Below, piece after piece: positions 14,928 through 23,903 of a DNA stretch of 64,000 bases (positions are counted from its first letter, which is position 1; every line of letters starts with the position of its first letter). The stretch is from positions 62,001 to 126,000 of IMG/VR virus record IMGVR_UViG_3300022752_000025; one strand, given 5' to 3'. The position numbers and the translations under genes are program-made. The notes below the pieces were generated by a model that was not told where the DNA came from, searched no databases, and saw nothing but the letters and a program-made list of their open reading frames with translations. The DNA comes from a virus.

Positions 14928-15755
14928 TTATTTTTTATTTACTTTAAAAAGGTTGGATAAAAATGGACATTTACTTTTATCTTCTTCTTTTATCGTAAAT
15001 TTATAATCTAATTTATGGTGTCCTTCTCCAATTTTTTCTCCATCAGTATTTATACCATCTCTATAAAAGAATTGCCTTGTTGACATTTTTTCTCTTTTAC
15101 TATCATTGAATTCCCTTCTAGATTTTGACCAAGTAGTATGTTCCTTTTGTAGCTTCTTATTACTTTTTATATCTAAAAATTCTATATTAGTTTTTTCATT
15201 TAAATTTAATGGATAAGGTATAATTCTACATATAGGATCATTTTCATTAAATTTAATTAATTTATTTTTTTCTGTTATTTTAAAATTCATAGTAAAAGTA
15301 AATGGAGACCAATTTGTTTCTACTAAAGCTTCTAATGCCTGTAAGCCATTCACTGGAGTATTTGAAGGTCCAGATACTAAAAGACCCCATCCTGGAGGAG
15401 TTTTAAAAATTACAGGAAAACTAAAAGTAATAATTCCTTTTACGAAATGAGACATGCAACTGCTAAAATATTCATTTTGTTTTTTATGAATTATTTTTAC
15501 ATCTGACATACTCGGTCCTCCATTCCAAAATATCTCGGTTTCGTTTTGGTATAATATATTATATCCCAATTGATTTGATGCTACTAATGGAGCGCAATAA
15601 TAGGCATAATATTGTTCTTTGTCGTCCATCCAAGTCCTTTTTGGAGATGCAGGAACTATATATTTTTTACATTTTTCTATTATACCGTCATGTAAAGCGT
15701 AGCATTGTATTAATACATCATTTTTTATAATTAAATTATTTGCGTTTAAATTCAT
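14928..15755 (-). CDS. DUF6065-like protein
   Basis: 275 aa. The block FKTPPGWGLLVSGPSNTPVNGLQALEALVETNWSPFTFTMNFKIT resembles the core of the uncharacterised DUF6065 family, also found near surface-glycan genes in bacteria. It contains no obvious catalytic motif that I can name. The ATG overlaps the upstream glycosyltransferase-like gene by 4 nt. Role unknown; glycan-related by context. Confidence 0.55.
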   Translation of the reverse strand: MNLNANNLIIKNDVLIQCYALHDGIIEKCKKYIVPASPKRTWMDDKEQYYAYYCAPLVASNQLGYNILYQNETEIFWNGGPSMSDVKIIHKKQNEYFSSCMSHFVKGIITFSFPVIFKTPPGWGLLVSGPSNTPVNGLQALEALVETNWSPFTFTMNFKITEKNKLIKFNENDPICRIIPYPLNLNEKTNIEFLDIKSNKKLQKEHTTWSKSRREFNDSKREKMSTRQFFYRDGINTDGEKIGEGHHKLDYKFTIKEEDKSKCPFLSNLFKVNKK

Positions 15756-16639
15756 ATATTAAATTTCTTTTTAAAAGCATAATTGTTTATTCTATTAAAT
15801 AAATCGATTGATCCTTTTGTTAAATTGCCATCCTCTATGGCTGGAATTTCTATAAATTCCCATGGTTTATATGATCTCTTGTCAAATATCATTTTTTTTG
15901 TTTTTTCATCTTTTATTCCATAACAATAATGATAAAATAAAGCATTTCTTTCTGAAATATCAAATGGTGGCATATCAAGTACATCTATAATTTCTGGAAT
16001 AATTTTATTTTCTGCAAGAGCAATATTAAATCCATACATATCACATATCCAATTCATATATAGTGGATTATTTTTAACATCAGTAGTTCTAAATAAAACT
16101 GTTAATTCTATCCATCTATTTATTATTTTCCTTAAAATATTCTCTTTAACAAGAAATGGCCAACCTACTGGTTTATAATAAGATAAAAAGTCTGTAAAAC
16201 TAGGATTTACATCTTCCATATAAAATTTTACTACTTTTTTCGTAAACTCGTTGTGGTCTGCATTCATATAATTATATTTTTGTCCCATGATACTTTGAGT
16301 ATTCGAATCAAATTTATCTATAAATATAAAATCTGCTTCAACAAATAAATATAATCTATCTAATTCTACTTCTTTTGTCTCTAAATATTCTTTAATTGAA
16401 AATGCCCTATCATAAATAACATAATCATCATCTTTTTTAAAATTTCTATAGCTCTTATTTTTACATAAAAAATACGGATAGTTTTTATTTAATTTTTCCT
16501 GATCAGTTATTATAACTGATAAAAAATCTACGCTAGGTTCATTTTTATAAAATTTTAAAAATGAATCATACATCATCTCCATTTGCCAATCAATATATTT
16601 ATTGGTTGTTTCTGTTACTAAAACTGTAAATTTATTCAT
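15752..16639 (-). CDS. Glycosyltransferase-like protein
   Basis: 295 aa. An N-terminal strand FTVLVTETTNKYIDWQMEMMYDSF and the acidic LYLFVEADFIFID (D-x-D-like, about residue 100) resemble the nucleotide-sugar-binding core of eukaryote-type arabinosyl/galactosyltransferases. A later ICDMYGFNIALAE ... FHYCYG region also fits. Substrate unknown. It begins immediately after the stop of a 51-aa gene (TAA then ATG). Confidence 0.55.
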   Translation of the reverse strand: MNKFTVLVTETTNKYIDWQMEMMYDSFLKFYKNEPSVDFLSVIITDQEKLNKNYPYFLCKNKSYRNFKKDDDYVIYDRAFSIKEYLETKEVELDRLYLFVEADFIFIDKFDSNTQSIMGQKYNYMNADHNEFTKKVVKFYMEDVNPSFTDFLSYYKPVGWPFLVKENILRKIINRWIELTVLFRTTDVKNNPLYMNWICDMYGFNIALAENKIIPEIIDVLDMPPFDISERNALFYHYCYGIKDEKTKKMIFDKRSYKPWEFIEIPAIEDGNLTKGSIDLFNRINNYAFKKKFNI

Positions 16640-16795
16640 TTAAATTTTTTTAATATAAAAAAGACTAGATTTTGTAGATATTTTTTTGATATATTCTTCG
16701 GCTTTAGATTTACCATCCTTAGATAAAGGAAAAGCTCCATATAGAAATTTATCTTTTTTTGAAAAAATTGCGTAATATTTATTTTTATTTTTCAT
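16640..16795 (-). CDS. 51-aa hypothetical protein
   Basis: Frame MKNKNKYYAIFSKKDKFLYG ... FYIKKI, lysine- and tyrosine-rich. Its stop directly abuts the ATG of the glycosyltransferase-like gene and its start overlaps the end of the gene before it by 11 nt, so it fits the operon. It resembles the small lysine-rich proteins common between phage genes; function unknown. Confidence 0.5.
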   Translation of the reverse strand: MKNKNKYYAIFSKKDKFLYGAFPLSKDGKSKAEEYIKKISTKSSLFYIKKI

Positions 16796-16937
16796 TTGAT
16801 ATAATTAAATTTTTTAAAAGTTTTAAATGATAAACATTCCAGTTTTCTCCATCGTATTGTTTATTTTTTAAATCTTGATATATATTGTATTGAATAATCT
16901 GCTCTAATAAATCTAAAATTTGTTGGTTATTTTTCAT
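16785..16937 (-). CDS. 50-aa hypothetical protein
   Basis: Started at the ATG at 16937 (MKNNQQILDLLEQIIQYNIY), because the longer frame would run into the divergent gene at 16982 and its late-type motif. Helical, amphipathic sequence. First gene of the long minus-strand glycan operon. No function known. Confidence 0.5.
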   Translation of the reverse strand: MKNNQQILDLLEQIIQYNIYQDLKNKQYDGENWNVYHLKLLKNLIISNEK

Positions 16938-16960
16938 TAATATTATATTATATATTAATG

Positions 16961-16967
16961 GTGTAAT
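16961..16967 (+). promoter_or_regulatory. GTGTAAT late-type motif
   Basis: GTGTAAT, 14 nt before the ATG of the cysteine-rich protein gene at 16982. Confidence 0.55.
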
Positions 16968-16981
16968 TATTTCTAGAATAT

Positions 16982-18160
16982 ATGTTTTATCTCGATACAA
17001 CTAATAAATTTTTAGCTATCACTGTAACAAATTCTGGTGGATTTACTGATTATTCTACAAGAGCAAGATCTGGTCATTTATATTATAAAAATGATGTATC
17101 AGATCCGTGGGGAAATAATGGAGTTCATATTGGCTCATTTGATTTAAAAACCGCTGGAACTAAAACATTTGTTTTTGGTAATAGCGGTATATTAACTGGA
17201 TCTTTATCTAATTCTGCTGTTTCAAATAAAGATAAATACGTAAGCATGTGTAATATGTTTTCTGCTGGAAATTTAGATTATCATTTTTTAACAATAGTTG
17301 TTGATAGAGATAAGCCTGGAGATTATGTTTATATTGGATGTCCATGTAGTCAAACAAATCCTGGCGGATTAAATAATACTACATATTGCGCTCCAAATGC
17401 TTTTAATTTTTTAGGCGGTTACAATTATCTTGGAGCAAAAATCTCAATCACACCTTATTATATAAATAGTAATAAATCTTTAATTCAAGGTACAACTTTA
17501 ACATCAGCAAGTATGTCATTTTGGGATCAATTAGAATTTGGTACATTAACAACTTGTCAAAATTTAAGAGCAAATAGTGCTACTTCTGGAAGATTTCCAG
17601 ATACTGCTAATAATATAAATAATATTTCGTGGACTAACGGAGATGTAATAATTCCAACACATGACTGTGCTCCAGATGGACCAGGAGCGACTGTTTGGTA
17701 TGGAGCATATCGATATTATAGACAGGGAACAGCTAATCCTGCTCAATGCGTCTCTACAATAGCGTCTTATTCATTAAAAAATGGTCAACATACTTTTGGT
17801 CAAGTATTTCAAAATCCTCTTGGAACTTTTAATAGTAGAATAATTACAACGCCTACTAGTACAAGTAGTATTCTTAATAGTGAAAGCTACTCGGTAGGAT
17901 ATACTGCTTATGATCAAATATTTGGTTCAACTAATGGGGCGCAAGGAACTGGAACAGTTCAATGCCCAATAACAACAGGAACACCGCGCGGAAATGTTTT
18001 AGGCCCAAGATATATGTTAGACATTTCTCTAAGATGTAACCCTGGCGCAAGAACAAATACTATGGGACCATATTATAATGGCAATACGTATCCAACTTAT
18101 GGAGGATATGGATTTTATTTTAAATTTATTTGGGATGCTTTATGCTATCCCTGCGTTTAA
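16982..18160 (+). CDS. Cysteine-rich probable virion or adhesion protein
   Basis: 392 aa, Gly/Asn/Thr/Ser-rich and poor in charged residues, like phage fibre and surface proteins. It has eleven cysteines, including CPCS and a C-terminal CYPCV, unusual for a cytoplasmic phage protein and suggesting disulfides or metal binding in the mature particle. No family recognised. It is a single plus-strand gene between minus-strand operons with its own late-type promoter motif, which supports a structural, late-expressed role. Confidence 0.65.
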   Translation: MFYLDTTNKFLAITVTNSGGFTDYSTRARSGHLYYKNDVSDPWGNNGVHIGSFDLKTAGTKTFVFGNSGILTGSLSNSAVSNKDKYVSMCNMFSAGNLDYHFLTIVVDRDKPGDYVYIGCPCSQTNPGGLNNTTYCAPNAFNFLGGYNYLGAKISITPYYINSNKSLIQGTTLTSASMSFWDQLEFGTLTTCQNLRANSATSGRFPDTANNINNISWTNGDVIIPTHDCAPDGPGATVWYGAYRYYRQGTANPAQCVSTIASYSLKNGQHTFGQVFQNPLGTFNSRIITTPTSTSSILNSESYSVGYTAYDQIFGSTNGAQGTGTVQCPITTGTPRGNVLGPRYMLDISLRCNPGARTNTMGPYYNGNTYPTYGGYGFYFKFIWDALCYPCV

Positions 18161-18163
18161 TTT

Positions 18164-18619
18164 TTATAGAAAATAAACTTTAATATATTCTTCTTTTTCT
18201 GAAACAGAAAAAGACCTATAAGCAGCCCTGTCTTCTATTATTTTCTTCCAAAAATTTGCCCAATCTTCGTCTGTTTTCCCTACAACAAAAATTTTCCCTC
18301 TGTAATCTGTCATTTCTTGTGGTATTTGTCCTGAGTTAGGGGTTGATAACTCTCTTCTAACTTGTCTTGGTTTAGTAATTTCTTTAATTTTTTCTTGAAC
18401 TTTTTCATTTTTAAACATTTCATCAAGAAAATTTGCGTCTTCTGTATTGTATACTTTATTGAAATATTCATGAACTCTTTGTCCACAACTACAACTTGGA
18501 TTTTCTCTCCAACTTAATAAGTCTACTTCTATATCTTTATATTTCTCTTTTAAGATATTAAAAGTTTCATCAAGCTCTATGGCTGCTCTTAGATTTAAAA
18601 AATTAATTTCTTTAGTCAT
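18164..18619 (-). CDS. Hypothetical protein with CSCG motif
   Basis: 151 aa. A short cysteine motif (ENPSCSCGQRVHEYF, about residue 42) resembles the GCSCSRKTRENY of the 97-aa protein at 25417-25710. Such C-x-C elements occur in small phage head-tail proteins, but I cannot name the family. Charged, probably soluble. It lies convergent with the cysteine-rich gene, only 3 nt apart. Confidence 0.55.
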   Translation of the reverse strand: MTKEINFLNLRAAIELDETFNILKEKYKDIEVDLLSWRENPSCSCGQRVHEYFNKVYNTEDANFLDEMFKNEKVQEKIKEITKPRQVRRELSTPNSGQIPQEMTDYRGKIFVVGKTDEDWANFWKKIIEDRAAYRSFSVSEKEEYIKVYFL

Positions 18620-18669
18620 ATCTAATATTTTATAAATTAGGATATAAAAAATCTAATTTATTTTTTATA

Positions 18670-19476
18670 TTATTCTGGCAACGGTTCTCCTGGAATTCCT
18701 GGAGTTACTCCCTCATGATTTCCTCCTCCGACGCAATTTGTTGGAGGTGGAGGTGGTAAAGGTGGAGGTGAAGGTGGAGGAGGTGGTGGAGGAGGAGGTG
18801 AACACCACTCAGGTCTTGGGCTTGGTGGTTGCCAATTCGGATCAGGTTTTACAGAAAAATCGATGTATCTATAAAAAATATCACTGGTACAAAAAAATCC
18901 ATCACATGGCGGAGTTCCATTAACATCTACTGGTCTTGCACCTGGAATTGGGTCAGACCCTATAACTGCCCAAGGTCTTTTACACCCTAGAAGAATGTCT
19001 ATATCTTCTGCATTTTTATCTGCTGCTTCTTTCTCTAAAAGCTCATAACATCCTTCTGGCCTTATTTTTTCTTCATATCTATTTTTTAAATCTAATTCAT
19101 TTGCTTTAATTTCTTCTATAAGTCTTTTTCCAAATGCTTGTTTATCTGATGTGCAATTTCCAAAATAAAGGCTAGACTTTGTAATACTTGAACTAATAGG
19201 TCCACATCTATATTCTAATTCAAAAGGAAATCTAGATCCCTTTTTATAAAAGTCACAAGGATCTGCATTTTTATCATAATTATAAATAGATATACCGTTT
19301 GGACACTGAATGCTTGGCGTAGGGAAAGGCCATCCTCTATGAAATTCTGCTTCGTAAAAACTTTTATAGCAACTAGAATTAGCGCAACAATCTAACTGTC
19401 TTATACAGTTTTGCAATTGCGCATTGTAATCAACTGGGTCGTGAGGAAAAACATAAGAGCACATATGATTTTCCAA
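18670..19476 (-). CDS. Cysteine-rich protein with polyproline C-terminal segment
   Basis: 268 aa. The N-terminal 200 residues contain about 16 cysteines (for example DCCANSSCYK, PCDGFFC). Then comes a run of prolines interrupted by Ser and Leu (about residues 215-243) and a short GGGN/PGIPG tail. Polyproline plus disulfide-type cysteines suggests an extended virion or host-contact protein. The start is TTG at 19476, 7 nt after a GTGTAAT motif; an ATG four codons later (19464), with GGAAAA in front, is an alternative. Confidence 0.6.
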   Translation of the reverse strand: MENHMCSYVFPHDPVDYNAQLQNCIRQLDCCANSSCYKSFYEAEFHRGWPFPTPSIQCPNGISIYNYDKNADPCDFYKKGSRFPFELEYRCGPISSSITKSSLYFGNCTSDKQAFGKRLIEEIKANELDLKNRYEEKIRPEGCYELLEKEAADKNAEDIDILLGCKRPWAVIGSDPIPGARPVDVNGTPPCDGFFCTSDIFYRYIDFSVKPDPNWQPPSPRPEWCSPPPPPPPPPSPPPLPPPPPTNCVGGGNHEGVTPGIPGEPLPE

Positions 19477-19483
19477 TTCCTAT

Positions 19484-19490
19484 ATTACAC
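19484..19490 (-). promoter_or_regulatory. GTGTAAT late-type motif
   Basis: GTGTAAT on the minus strand, overlapping the last sense codon and stop (GTG TAA) of the 923-aa gene and lying 7 nt before the TTG start of the proline-rich gene. Confidence 0.5.
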
Positions 19491-22256
19491 TCTTGGGATA
19501 TTTCCTGTATTTTGAACTAAATTATATTTAATAGAAATATCCTCTTTAGAATCATCGCTTGTTTTAAATGATATTAAACCTGTGCAAATTGGGACATTAT
19601 ATTCTTTAAATTTATTTAAATTTTGAGGTGAATATGGACTAATTTTATTTATTTTATTTCCTGCATAGGCTGAATATTTGTCTCCATAATATAAATTATC
19701 TGGTATATGAGCCGCAGAGATCTTGAATGTTTTAACGCTTGCCGATGTATATCCTGTAATTTCAAAAGTTTCTGGATTTACTAATACTCCACTTTTTAAA
19801 GTTTCACTAATAGCCGAACCTAGATATGGATTTCTTCCAGAGCCGTATATATTATTTCCTGTATAAAAATAAAATCCAGTATATGAAATTGGTAAAAGTA
19901 AATCATAAGTTTTATCTGTTTCTAAATATAATTCTGGATATCTTTGATTTTGGAATCTATAGTAAACTTTTGCTCCACTTCTTTCTTGTGGAATATCAAA
20001 TTGGCTAAAAACTTTAGTTCTTAATACTAAATTTAAACTTTGTTCTCTTAAATTATCTCCACTGATCATCATTTTGCCTGTGATTGAATTTGGCGAAACG
20101 GAAAAATATTCTATACTTGGATCAATATTATTTTCCTTCACACTAAATTGAATTAATCTATAATTCCCGTTGATTTTATTATAATTTGGTTCAATAACTT
20201 TTAATCCACTTACATCACCTTTAATAGCTAAAGGCCTATGATGCGATAAGTTTGTTTGCAAGAAATTATATTTAAGGCCTTTTTTTAATATTATTTCATC
20301 TAATTTTTTATATTTATTTGAAACTGTATCGTAGAATCTATATCCAGATCCACTTAAAAAGTTAACTGAAACATATTCTTGCTTTGAGTCTTCTGTGTTA
20401 AAAGTTGGTAAATTATTTCTTTGTAATTTAAAAAGTAAATCTAATTGTACTGCTCCAGTTATTGGATTAAAATTATTTTTCTGATAAACAAGTTGACCAT
20501 TTTGATTTTTAAATAAACCAGAATAACCTTCTCTATATTTAAAATATTGTCTCTCAGTATTTAAATTTGAAACATAGGTATCTGGTTCTACATTAACAGT
20601 AATGTTTGCTTGACCTTGATAAGAAGGTAATGCTTTAGTTTTTGATGCAAATTTTGCTTTTAATGTAGAAGTTTCTGAAATTATATTTAAACCTGTTGCA
20701 TAAGCTGTAAGCCCAAATACTGGACTAGATGTAGGTAGATTACCATTATTATCATATTTTAACAATGATCCTTCTAAATTATACTCTAGATTATCTCCAG
20801 TGCCTTGAATTACGCCTAATTGATTTTCTCTAAAAGATGAAAAATAGTAATCATCAAAAAATATTTTAGTATTATTTCCCAAAGCCTTTGTAGAAGCTGA
20901 AATTAATTTAGATTTTACTAAAAAGCTTAATTTACCATCTTCTAGCATTGTGCCTGTAACTTCATTTAAAATTAAACCGCCAGTATTTGTATAGATTTTT
21001 GTTCCATTAGCTAAAGTAGAGGAATGAGTTCCAGTCTTTAGATAATTAATTCTAAAATTAATATCCACGCTACTATTTTTACCTATTGTATAATATTTTA
21101 CAAGTTGGCCAGATAAAGGATGATTATTTGGATAAACAAATTGAGTTATTTTAAATTTATCATCAATTACTTCAAGATTTGAAGAAGCAGAAGAGATATA
21201 AAAATTCTTTGGTAAATCTCCAGTATTAAATACAGAAAATGAATAAACTTCTCTATCGTTTAAAGTGCCAGATTGATTTATAGTATAATTATTATTATAT
21301 AACTTGTATAATCCAGTATTATTTGGTTGAAAATATGGTCCATATCCTAAATCAAAAGAATTTGGAGAAGTTCCTGTTGGAATCCAGGAAACAGTTCCGC
21401 TAAATACAAATATTCTACGAATTGTTTCGTCTGATGATTTAACTTTTATAGGATCATCATATTGTAAATTTCTTTCGCCCCTCATTTCTGTATAAACAAA
21501 AGAACATCTATTCGTTACACACCATTCAATATTTGGAATATTATCTTGAAAATATATTTTATTATAAGAAATTAATTGCCCAGTTTTTGTGCCAGAGATA
21601 ATACCGCTAGTTTGTGCGTCCGCATAGTATTCTGATAATCCAAAATTTAATAATTCTTTTTTCGTCCAATAATTTCTTCCTACGCTTCCTAATTGATATC
21701 CACTATGATCAACTAATTCGAAAATATTTTTATATGGAGATATAAATGGTGCCCATGGAAGATCATTTCTAACGAATCCGCAAATTTTAAATCTTTGGCC
21801 AGAGGAAATTCCTTCTGGATATCCAAAACCATCTTCTTTTCCATAAGGAAATCCTGCGTCAGGTTCAAAATTAGCTCTTATAGTCCTATCCAAGCAATAA
21901 GCTTGACCATTTACTGTAGTATATGGATCTTTATCTAAAGGATAATATGTCTTGGCAAATTTAATTTTTAATCCAGATGCTCTATAAGTTTTTAACCATC
22001 CAGATTCATACCATAATGAATTATAATTATCTTTTCTGTAAGTTTTTAAATCATTTAAATAATTTTGATTATCTCTTTTAGATATTTCGCTACCTAAAAT
22101 TACTTTAGAATTGTTTAACAAATCTTTAAATTTTGGTGTTAAATATTCTTTATCTGCATATTCATAATAAGTATTATTAATAGCAGATGCTAAATCTAAG
22201 TCTTTAGCTTTTGTTTGACCGCTAAATCCTTTTCTATATCCAGTAATTTTATTCAT
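19485..22256 (-). CDS. Large probable tail or structural protein
   Basis: 923 aa, among the largest proteins of the window. Rich in Tyr, Asn, Ser, Gly and Thr with many short beta-type segments (for example GLKVIEPNYNKINGNYRLIQFSV), low in cysteine, no enzymatic motif. This composition is typical of phage baseplate or tail-fibre proteins. The ATG follows the group I intron-like RNA by only about 14 nt and lacks a Shine-Dalgarno sequence, so its translation may depend on processing of that RNA (inference). Confidence 0.65.
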   Translation of the reverse strand: MNKITGYRKGFSGQTKAKDLDLASAINNTYYEYADKEYLTPKFKDLLNNSKVILGSEISKRDNQNYLNDLKTYRKDNYNSLWYESGWLKTYRASGLKIKFAKTYYPLDKDPYTTVNGQAYCLDRTIRANFEPDAGFPYGKEDGFGYPEGISSGQRFKICGFVRNDLPWAPFISPYKNIFELVDHSGYQLGSVGRNYWTKKELLNFGLSEYYADAQTSGIISGTKTGQLISYNKIYFQDNIPNIEWCVTNRCSFVYTEMRGERNLQYDDPIKVKSSDETIRRIFVFSGTVSWIPTGTSPNSFDLGYGPYFQPNNTGLYKLYNNNYTINQSGTLNDREVYSFSVFNTGDLPKNFYISSASSNLEVIDDKFKITQFVYPNNHPLSGQLVKYYTIGKNSSVDINFRINYLKTGTHSSTLANGTKIYTNTGGLILNEVTGTMLEDGKLSFLVKSKLISASTKALGNNTKIFFDDYYFSSFRENQLGVIQGTGDNLEYNLEGSLLKYDNNGNLPTSSPVFGLTAYATGLNIISETSTLKAKFASKTKALPSYQGQANITVNVEPDTYVSNLNTERQYFKYREGYSGLFKNQNGQLVYQKNNFNPITGAVQLDLLFKLQRNNLPTFNTEDSKQEYVSVNFLSGSGYRFYDTVSNKYKKLDEIILKKGLKYNFLQTNLSHHRPLAIKGDVSGLKVIEPNYNKINGNYRLIQFSVKENNIDPSIEYFSVSPNSITGKMMISGDNLREQSLNLVLRTKVFSQFDIPQERSGAKVYYRFQNQRYPELYLETDKTYDLLLPISYTGFYFYTGNNIYGSGRNPYLGSAISETLKSGVLVNPETFEITGYTSASVKTFKISAAHIPDNLYYGDKYSAYAGNKINKISPYSPQNLNKFKEYNVPICTGLISFKTSDDSKEDISIKYNLVQNTGNIPRV

Positions 22257-22269
22257 GATTTTTAGGCCT

Positions 22270-22642
22270 AGCTTTGTCTAGACTTCTTGTTGCTCTTTTT
22301 TGCCTCATTTCTGAACCCTGATGTTCTCAATGAAAAAGCCGGTTATCTAGATGTTAAAACCTTTCTGGTGGTTTCTTCTTGCTCTTCTCATGTATGTTAT
22401 TTTTCATTTTTTAAAATGAAAACTCGATGTCTCCATCGAGATCGGACTATATCTTGCTTACTGACTTTCGTTAGTAAGACTGGGTGCTCGTGTCTCTGTT
22501 ATTGTTACGGTAACTCAAGAGTTAGTCTCTACACCTTCATGCTTCGTTTTTACCGTGAAGCAGGCTTGGCTCGGTATAATCCACTTGGGACTTCCACCGA
22601 ATTCACCCAGTATGCCCATCATCTTTTAAAGAACTATAACCT
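22270..22642 (-). ncRNA. Group I intron-like ribozyme core (no ORF), intergenic
   Basis: Read on the minus strand, all core elements are present in order. P: GAATTCGGTG (22604-22595). Q: ACCGAGCCAAGCC (22575-22563), with P4 pairing CGGT/ACCG. R: GTGTAGAGACTAAC. S: AAGATATAGTCC (22455-22444), giving P7 GACTA/TAGTC. P3 is a perfect ACTGGGTG/CACCCAGT (22611-22604 with 22486-22479). P8 CTTACT/AGTAAG and P9 CTCGATG-GAGA-CATCGAG with a GNRA loop also form. It lies between purA and the 923-aa gene and interrupts neither. The splice sites could not be fixed, so the ends given are approximate. Confidence 0.82.
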
Positions 22643-22649
22643 ATTACAC
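22643..22649 (-). promoter_or_regulatory. GTGTAAT late-type motif before the group I-like RNA
   Basis: GTGTAAT on the minus strand directly upstream of the ribozyme core, suggesting that the RNA and the 923-aa gene form a late transcript. Confidence 0.5.
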
Positions 22650-22674
22650 TAAATAATATAATGTGAAATTATTT

Positions 22675-23667
22675 TTATATTTTTTCTTTATCACCAGAAA
22701 ACATTATTTGTAGTTCTTCTTTTATGGAGTTATTTATTTCTGATTTTATGAAAGATTTCATTTCGTCTAACTCATCAAATGAATAAAGAATATTATCTTG
22801 ATATAGCCTATATAGATTTATTTTTTCAAGAATATCACACTTATTAAAAATTAACTTATTGACCCCAGAAATTCTAATTGCACGAATTAATTTTGTTAAA
22901 TTCAACCAATTAACTAATCTTTTTCTACCAGTTGTAGAACCAAACTCCTGCCCAATATCAATAATCATATTCAATTCTGGATCATTCCAGAGATATTCTG
23001 GAAATAATGGATCTACTCCACTTTTTGTATCGTAAATTTTTGCAACGCCAATTATATCTCTAATTTTTTTTGGAGAAAAACCTAAAGAGCAAGCAGAGTA
23101 TGGAAGAGTTTCGCTACTAGTAACATAAGGATAATTTCCATAATTTATATCTAACCAAAAGCTTTGAGCTCCTTCACAAAGGATTTTGCCATAAAGATTT
23201 CCATCCCAAATATATTTTTTATCAATATAATCTTTTGCTAATTTTCCAGTTCTTAGCATTTTATCTGCATAAGCTGGGGCGATACCTTGTCCAGTGGTCC
23301 CAAGCTTTGGCTTTAAAAATTTAAGATCATATTGAATATGTCTTTCTGTGATGATATTTGCGTTTGAACTTACTTTAATTAAAGAAGTATCAAATCCATT
23401 TTTTTCAAGGTATTCTATTTCGTCAAAAAATTTATCTACATTAATAACGCAATTTGGTCCAATAACACTAATTTTATTTTGAAATATACCGCATGGTATT
23501 ATATGCGTTTTATATTTTTTATTATTTAAATAAATAGTGTGCCCAGCATTTGGCCCGCCATTCCAACGACAGACCATATCGTAATCTTTAGATATAGTAT
23601 TAGTAATTTTACCTTTTCCTTCATCTCCCCAACATAATCCAAAAATAATATCAACTAGTTTTATCAT
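22675..23667 (-). CDS. purA: Adenylosuccinate synthetase (short, PurA-type)
   Basis: 330 aa, about 100 shorter than cellular PurA, similar in length to phage forms. The P-loop-like GLCWGDEGKGKI keeps the catalytic Asp, and GGPNAGHTI keeps the catalytic His; STTGRKRLVNWLNL and FNKCDIL (base recognition) follow. PurZ of diaminopurine phages instead has GSTGKG at the first site, so this reads as a true PurA: IMP + Asp + GTP to adenylosuccinate. It stands near an IMPDH/GMPR-family gene, so both branches of purine synthesis from IMP may be boosted. Confidence 0.85.
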   Translation of the reverse strand: MIKLVDIIFGLCWGDEGKGKITNTISKDYDMVCRWNGGPNAGHTIYLNNKKYKTHIIPCGIFQNKISVIGPNCVINVDKFFDEIEYLEKNGFDTSLIKVSSNANIITERHIQYDLKFLKPKLGTTGQGIAPAYADKMLRTGKLAKDYIDKKYIWDGNLYGKILCEGAQSFWLDINYGNYPYVTSSETLPYSACSLGFSPKKIRDIIGVAKIYDTKSGVDPLFPEYLWNDPELNMIIDIGQEFGSTTGRKRLVNWLNLTKLIRAIRISGVNKLIFNKCDILEKINLYRLYQDNILYSFDELDEMKSFIKSEINNSIKEELQIMFSGDKEKI

Positions 23668-23902
23668 TATTATTTGATTTTAATTCATTTAAATAATTTT
23701 CTAAATTTTCTTTAGCTTTTGTACAATAATCTTGTCCTGATTTGCCACAACAATTTTTAAATTTTGTTAAAGTGAGTGGACACCAAGTATTCCTAGGGAC
23801 TTTATTTAAAACTCTAACTATTGGAGAAAATGGGGTAGCTCTGGCGTAAGGATTATCTGGTAGTTTTATATTTTTTACATTCTCGTTTACATTTTCATTC
23901 AT
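23651..23902 (-). CDS. Small cysteine-containing hypothetical protein
   Basis: 83 aa. Cysteines in WCPLTLTKFKNCCGKSGQDYC could form a metal or disulfide site. Asn-rich ends. Overlaps purA by 17 nt at its 3' end. No family recognised. Confidence 0.5.
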   Translation of the reverse strand: MNENVNENVKNIKLPDNPYARATPFSPIVRVLNKVPRNTWCPLTLTKFKNCCGKSGQDYCTKAKENLENYLNELKSNNNDKTS

Positions 23903-23903
23903 A

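Noticed and set aside
22287-22652. 121-aa plus-strand reading frame
   Set aside because: It lies exactly antisense to the group I intron-like core, is serine- and cysteine-rich without a start context, and has no promoter motif. The RNA structure explains the open frame.
22675-23667. Calling the short adenylosuccinate synthetase PurZ (diaminopurine genome)
   Set aside because: The catalytic loop is GDEGKGK with the PurA Asp, not the GSTGKG type of PurZ, and no DatZ or MazZ homologue is seen in the window.
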